Below are positions 40,066-43,812 of a DNA stretch of 43,812 bases, one piece after another. The DNA lies in the NCBI GenBank assembly GCA_017619935.1, contig JAFZRJ010000038.1, forward strand, positions 1-43,812. Direction: 5' to 3'. How positions within the stretch are numbered: position 1 is the first letter of the stretch; the number at the start of each line of letters is the position of its first letter. A program made the translations under genes and the position numbers. A model generated the notes under the pieces. It had not been told where the DNA came from. It made no database searches and saw only the letters and a program-made list of their open reading frames with translations. The stretch is from Muribaculaceae bacterium. GTDB taxonomy: Bacteria > Bacteroidota > Bacteroidia > Bacteroidales > Muribaculaceae.

Positions 40066-40364
40066 GGCCTCGATGGGGCCTATCATGTTAAGGACCATGC
40101 AAGAGGGTTGAAGAAGTGCTGAAAGCACGGAACAATTTAGGCTGGGGTGGAGCGGTAGCGAAACCCCAGTGGAAGAATATTACCCAAAGAAATCGAAGCT
40201 CTGAAAGAGCGACACAAGTTGTGCCGCCTCCTTCGGGGCTTGAGTATGTGGAGTGTGTACCCTTATCTCCGGGTTACGCCTTACGGCTCACCCCGGGCTA
40301 AATTGTGTCGTGCTTTCAGCACTATTACACGATGCTGGGTCTTCGACCCGCCGGGCATAATGCC
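40066..40364 (+). repeat. hairpin-mosaic repeat, copy C
   Basis: Second copy of the element at 34765-35070, same orientation. Changes tend to keep the hairpins: the GGGTC/GACCC loop is TTC instead of TCC, GGCCTC pairs with GGGGCC through G-U, and GTGCT/AGCAC is perfect here but mismatched in copy B. It separates the 5' end of the giant gene from the 3' end of the next surface gene. Confidence 0.8.
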
Positions 40365-40392
40365 TTCGCTAAAGTAAAGGTGGCTATACAGC

Positions 40393-40426
40393 AGTGGCGC
40401 GGCTCTCAAGCGAGGGTCGCGCCACT
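40393..40426 (-). terminator. 34-base terminator hairpin, copy C
   Basis: Same stem as copies A and B, loop AAGC, 45 bases past the stop of the 639-aa gene. Confidence 0.7.
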
Positions 40427-40470
40427 TGTGGTTTAAGGCTTAGCCTTGACTGTGGTTTTCAGTCAGAGGC

Positions 40471-42390
40471 TTATTTGATGACCTTGTAGGTCTTGTCGCC
40501 GTCGATGACGATGTTCACGCCCTTGAACGGACGGTCGCTCACCTGGCCCATGACGTTTACATACTTCACGCCCTTGTTGCTGCTGACATTGAGGTCAGCA
40601 ACACCGGTAACGACTTCCTGTTCCATGGTCACGTTGATGTTGATGGGTGCGGCAGGCATGTTGAAGGTGTAGACATTGTCTTCGCCATTCACGTTCACAT
40701 CGGCGCGACGGGGCATTCCGGCGGGTCCGTCGGGCTCGGCGGTGTCCACGGTCTCAACGGTCACGCCGGCCACCTTGTAGCCCTCTTCGGGAGTGACGGT
40801 GATGGTCACCTCGGTGCCTTCGGCCACGAGAGCGCCGCTCTCGATGGGTGTGCCATCCACGCTCACTTCAATGGTGGCGTGATCAATCTCGGCGCTGAAG
40901 GTGACGGCGCTTTCCACCACGACGGGAGGAATCTCCTCGAACTCGGCGGTGACGGTCACGTTGTCGGCGGGCATGGTGAACTGGTTGTTCTCATTGACTT
41001 CCACCAAAAGCTCGAGCGTCTCGGGAGTGACGGTAATGCTCTTGAGCTGGTAGCCCTCGGCTGGGGTGACGGTCAGGGTCACGGTCTCGCCTTCCTCAGC
41101 CTCAATCATGTCAGCTTCCACAGTACCGTTCTGGATATTCTCATCGATGGTGATGGCGTACTTCGTGGGAGGAATCAACGAGAAGGTGGCTGTCACGGTC
41201 ACGTTGTCGGCGGGCATGGTGAACTGGTTGTCATTGACTTCCACTATGAGCTCGAGCGTCTCGGGATTGACGGTGATGGTCTCAAGCTGGTAGCCCTCGG
41301 CAGGAGTGACGGTCAGGGTCACGGTCTCGCTTTCCTCAGCCTCAGCCTTGTCGGCTGTCACGGTTCCGTTCTGGATGCCGTCAGCAATGGTGACGGTGTA
41401 CTTCGTGGGGGTAGGGGGAGCTGCCCAGAAGCGGCCCCAATTCTCGTCAGCCTGATAATCAGCGAGGCTTCCCTCAGGAACTGTAATTTTACCGCTCTCG
41501 CGAATGGAAGCATAGACGGCATCATCAAACACGCAGCCAGCGGGAGGCGTGGTGGCGTTGCAAGTGATAGAGAAGATGGCCGACGCTCCTTCAAAAGCAG
41601 TAGGATCTACTGTGGTGAGCGTAGCCGGCAGCGTGAGTTGCTCCACCACGCTGTTCTTAAAAGCATATTCCTGAATCTCTACTACATTACCAAGGTCAAG
41701 TTGCGTGTAACCCGAGTTGCCGTGAAAGGCATGCGGACCCACGATGGTGAGTTCGCTGGCAAGGGTGAGCTTGTTCGCGCATTTATAGCCACCGCTTCCA
41801 TTGCCGAGAATTTTTCCCTTGCCGCCAATAGCCACCAAGGTGTTGCCGTCTTTACAAGGTACATAGCAGTTGCCTGTATTGTACTGAATTCTGGATGCTG
41901 TGCAAGCAACTTGTTTGAAATGTTCGGTTCCACCGCTTACATTGATGGTCCCAACAATCTCATTGTCAACAAATGCAAGTGGGGACAACGTCAAAAGGGT
42001 TCCGTAAAAACGGATGTTTGAATCAGCGTCATCTACTTTTCCCGATTTTACGCCTTGAAATGCATAGTCGCTGATGTAGCGTAGGCTAGAAGGGAGGTTG
42101 GTGATGTTTTGGGTTGGGAACTGTGCATTGCGGAACGCACCCTCACCGATACCCACTACATTGTAGGTCACACCGCCGATGGTAACGGTGTTGTAGTTGC
42201 CGAAAATGGAGCGGTCGGTGATGGTGTAGGTACCACTGGGTTTGGGAGCAATCTCAACCTCGTTGACATCGCCTTCAGCAACGATGTTGAAATAGAACGT
42301 GCCGTCGGTGATGACATCACCCACAGCGGCAGTAGCACTGAAGCCCATCCAGGCCATCAACGCAGCAAAGAGTAAAGTTAATTTTTTCAT
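40471..42390 (-). CDS. BspA-like surface protein with bacterial repeats
   Basis: 639 aa. Signal peptide at residues 1-22 (MKKLTLLFAALMAWMGFSATA). Residues about 30-320 are LRR_5/BspA-like repeats (VVGIGEGAFRN, YISDYAFQG, IVGPHAFHGN, IQEYAFKNS). After NWGRFWAAPP come two near-identical InlB_B-like repeats of about 75 aa (each containing ETVTLTVTPAEGYQL and FTMPADNVTVTA.F) and a third, more divergent one (about 495-590). The tail SDRPFKGVNIVIDG...KVIK closes the protein. It shares signal, LRR_5, repeats, tail, 3' terminator and 3' repeat with the giant gene, so the two look like products of an old duplication followed by module gain or loss. Confidence 0.85.
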   Translation of the reverse strand: MKKLTLLFAALMAWMGFSATAAVGDVITDGTFYFNIVAEGDVNEVEIAPKPSGTYTITDRSIFGNYNTVTIGGVTYNVVGIGEGAFRNAQFPTQNITNLPSSLRYISDYAFQGVKSGKVDDADSNIRFYGTLLTLSPLAFVDNEIVGTINVSGGTEHFKQVACTASRIQYNTGNCYVPCKDGNTLVAIGGKGKILGNGSGGYKCANKLTLASELTIVGPHAFHGNSGYTQLDLGNVVEIQEYAFKNSVVEQLTLPATLTTVDPTAFEGASAIFSITCNATTPPAGCVFDDAVYASIRESGKITVPEGSLADYQADENWGRFWAAPPTPTKYTVTIADGIQNGTVTADKAEAEESETVTLTVTPAEGYQLETITVNPETLELIVEVNDNQFTMPADNVTVTATFSLIPPTKYAITIDENIQNGTVEADMIEAEEGETVTLTVTPAEGYQLKSITVTPETLELLVEVNENNQFTMPADNVTVTAEFEEIPPVVVESAVTFSAEIDHATIEVSVDGTPIESGALVAEGTEVTITVTPEEGYKVAGVTVETVDTAEPDGPAGMPRRADVNVNGEDNVYTFNMPAAPININVTMEQEVVTGVADLNVSSNKGVKYVNVMGQVSDRPFKGVNIVIDGDKTYKVIK

Positions 42391-42524
42391 TGAAATTGAA
42401 TTTGGTTAATAATGGAATTAATTCTCGTTATGTGATATGTCTATGATGCAAGTAGCATCGGATGAGTTACATCATGAACTTGAAAAATTTGTTTTAAAAA
42501 AGTGATAGTAACAAATAATCGCAA

Positions 42525-42532
42525 CAAAATTA
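42525..42532 (-). promoter_or_regulatory. -7 promoter element of the 639-aa surface gene
   Basis: Minus-strand TAATTTTG, exact match, with CTTG 20 bases upstream. Implies a long leader of about 128 bases. Confidence 0.5.
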
Positions 42533-42564
42533 ATCACAATTATTATAATATGCAAGAAAACGTG

Positions 42565-42572
42565 TAATTTTG
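42565..42572 (+). promoter_or_regulatory. -7 promoter element of menA
   Basis: TAATTTTG, exact match, about 22 bases before the ATG. The menA promoter and the surface-gene promoter are divergent and their upstream regions overlap. Confidence 0.55.
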
Positions 42573-42594
42573 TGCTGTAAATTGAGTTATACCG

Positions 42595-43488
42595 ATGAAA
42601 AGGATAAAGGTTTGGATTGAATGTATGCGGTTGCGCACCTTGCCGGTGTCGTTATCGGGTGTGGTGATGGCTATTGCCTTAACGTGGTGGTTGGGCAAGT
42701 TCCAATGGGTGCCGGCCATGTTATGCCTGGTTTTTGCGTTGTTGGCGCAAGTGGTGTCAAACTTTGCCAACGAGTATTACGACTACTTGCGTGGAGCCGA
42801 TAAGGTGGGTCGCGTAGGGCCTCGTCGCGGAGTGACTGAGGGCGACATCCAGCCTCGCACATTGCGTAACGTCACCTTTGCCACGCTAGTCGTGGATGCT
42901 GTGGTGGGGCTGTGTCTGATTCCTTATGGCGGTTGGTGGATGTTGCCGTTGGGCGTCGTCATTGCCCTGGCCGCGCTGGCCTATAGTGCTGGCCCTTATC
43001 CACTCAGTTACCATGGGCTGGGTGAGTTGGCGGTGTTCATCTTCTTCGGTCTTGTACCGGTGGTGTTCACATTCTACGTGCAGGCGCGTTGTTTCAACCC
43101 GTTGGTGCTGTTGGCGGGAATGTCGGTGGGATTGATGGCGGTGAATGTGCTGCTGGTCAATAACTATCGTGATGTGGACGATGACCGTGAAGCCAACAAG
43201 CGCACATCGGTGGTGATTTTCGGCCGTAAGCCGGCTGCCGCAGCCTATCTGATCAACGGTTATGTGGCCATGTCGTTGCTCACTCCTCTGTGGTTCTTTG
43301 CTCTGATATCCAACAAATTGTCGGTTTGGACGTTGTTCATCCCGCTGTTGTATCTGCTGTTGCACACGGTCACATGGTATCGCCTGATGCACCGTGACGG
43401 AGCCGCTCTGAACCCATTGCTTGGAGCCACAGCCCGCAATATGCTCATCTTCACCATTCTTATGGCTGTGGCGTTGGTTATCGGGTGA
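42595..43488 (+). CDS. menA: 1,4-dihydroxy-2-naphthoate polyprenyltransferase
   Basis: 297 aa, normal for MenA. It attaches the polyprenyl chain to dihydroxynaphthoate in menaquinone synthesis at the inner membrane. UbiA-fold with aspartate-rich motifs NFANEYYDYLRGAD (about 57-70) and NNYRDVDDDREANKRT (about 188-203), plus about eight helices. The opening WIECMRLRTLPVSLSGVV is characteristic of MenA. No other men genes are in the window. Note that the UbiA-family gene at 4152 has different motifs and a different role. Confidence 0.96.
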   Translation: MKRIKVWIECMRLRTLPVSLSGVVMAIALTWWLGKFQWVPAMLCLVFALLAQVVSNFANEYYDYLRGADKVGRVGPRRGVTEGDIQPRTLRNVTFATLVVDAVVGLCLIPYGGWWMLPLGVVIALAALAYSAGPYPLSYHGLGELAVFIFFGLVPVVFTFYVQARCFNPLVLLAGMSVGLMAVNVLLVNNYRDVDDDREANKRTSVVIFGRKPAAAAYLINGYVAMSLLTPLWFFALISNKLSVWTLFIPLLYLLLHTVTWYRLMHRDGAALNPLLGATARNMLIFTILMAVALVIG

Positions 43489-43572
43489 TTTAGTGGGTGG
43501 CATCGCGTGTGTCACAGGTGCCTTGAATTGTTAATTATTGATTACCATGCCCGGTTTTCCGTCAAAATACAC

Positions 43573-43580
43573 TATCTTTG
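43573..43580 (+). promoter_or_regulatory. -7 promoter element of the GH25-like gene
   Basis: TATCTTTG, exact match, 29 bases before the ATG at 43610. No good -33 box. Confidence 0.5.
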
Positions 43581-43609
43581 CAAGTTGAATGCAAATTTCA
43601 AGGTCTGAC

Positions 43610-43812
43610 ATGAACATTCCACGATATTACATGTTGATGCTGTTACTGCTTGCGCTCACGGCCCACGCGCTACCCGAAGAGATAGCTGTGGACGTGCCTG
43701 TACAAGTGGTTGACGGCATTGACGTGAGCGACCATCAGAAGATGATTGACTGGGATGCCACGGCGCGTGACAAGCGCGTGAAATTTGTCTATATCAAGGC
43801 CACCGAGGGTGC
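43610..43812 (+). CDS. GH25 lysozyme-like protein, N-terminal part
   Basis: Partial: 67 codons to the window edge. Signal peptide MLMLLLLALTAHA (about residues 8-20), then the first strand of the glycoside hydrolase 25 barrel, GIDVSDHQKMIDW, followed by FVYIKATEG. These are the two opening hallmarks of GH25 muramidases (usually GIDVSxHQG..DW and FVYIKATEG). The Asp in the first motif is one of the active-site acids. Predicted to cut or remodel peptidoglycan in the periplasm or outside the cell. The His before Gln in the common form is replaced upstream by Asp (SDHQ), a small departure. Confidence 0.85.
   Translation, partial: MNIPRYYMLMLLLLALTAHALPEEIAVDVPVQVVDGIDVSDHQKMIDWDATARDKRVKFVYIKATEG

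Noticed and set aside
40116-40301. The matching frame in repeat copy C
   Set aside because: Same reason; it diverges from the copy B frame after a two-base indel, so the coding frame is not conserved.
34765-40364. Composite transposon or integron around the giant surface gene
   Set aside because: The flanking repeats encode no transposase, have no terminal inverted repeats and no target-site duplication that I can see; kept only as direct repeats.
1-43812. CRISPR array, prophage or defence island
   Set aside because: No regularly spaced short repeats, integrase, phage structural genes, restriction or toxin-antitoxin motifs found on either strand.

Overview
The window looks like a chromosomal segment of a Bacteroidales bacterium of roughly 50% GC, most likely a Muribaculaceae or Prevotella relative. 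Three things point there. Gene starts are preceded by the Bacteroidetes sigma promoter (TTTG, about 19-20 bases, TAnnTTTG) and almost never by a Shine-Dalgarno sequence. Gene content includes an outer-membrane beta-barrel/plug protein, BspA-like LRR_5 surface proteins, SusE/F-like modules, the ruvB-flippase pair and NagB/PIG-L fusions. Several surface proteins share a C-terminal tail of a type seen in this order. There is no phage, integrase, transposase or CRISPR array. Most of the window is core genome interrupted by surface-protein genes.

Layout. 1-438 holds the start of a 2Fe-2S/FAD oxidoreductase (minus strand) with a strongly folded leader. 800-5024 (minus) is an envelope-glycan cluster: a UbiA-type polyprenyl-phosphate phosphoribosyltransferase, a fused HAD phosphatase/GT-C membrane glycosyltransferase that overlaps it by one base, and a GtrB-like polyprenyl-phosphate glycosyltransferase. 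5162-6169 is dusB. 6399-7845 holds a 63-codon gene, two identical tRNA-Asn genes, aroK and tRNA-Ala. 7939-9405 is a SusE/F-like surface protein and 9483-9953 an Lrp/AsnC regulator. 10116-13347 carries two POT peptide transporters in tandem, then sufE, a large PpiD/SurA-like periplasmic foldase, tRNA-Asp and nhaD. 18137-19950 is a lemA-TPM-YgcG cluster, followed by a NagB/PIG-L fusion and an outer-membrane beta-barrel protein. 24493-26450 holds a divergent slyD/tyrS pair, then a secreted M6 metalloprotease ending in a dockerin.

29597-34571 (plus) is a tight operon: ruvB, a polysaccharide flippase, an unknown exported protein and a RecD/Pif1-like helicase. 34572-42390 is the accessory part of the window: two BspA-like modular surface proteins (1574 and 639 aa) on the minus strand. 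Each is followed at its 3' side by the same 34-base terminator hairpin and the same roughly 300-base mosaic of small hairpins, so the 1574-aa gene lies between two direct repeats. The window ends with menA and the start of a GH25 lysozyme-like gene.

Three observations are the least ordinary. The first is the HAD/GT-C fusion beside a phosphoribosyl-polyprenol synthase, which suggests a lipid-linked pentose pathway. The second is the hairpin-mosaic repeat bracketing a giant surface gene. The third is a C-terminal signature shared by three otherwise different exported proteins. All functional calls rest on reading motifs by eye; no database search was run.
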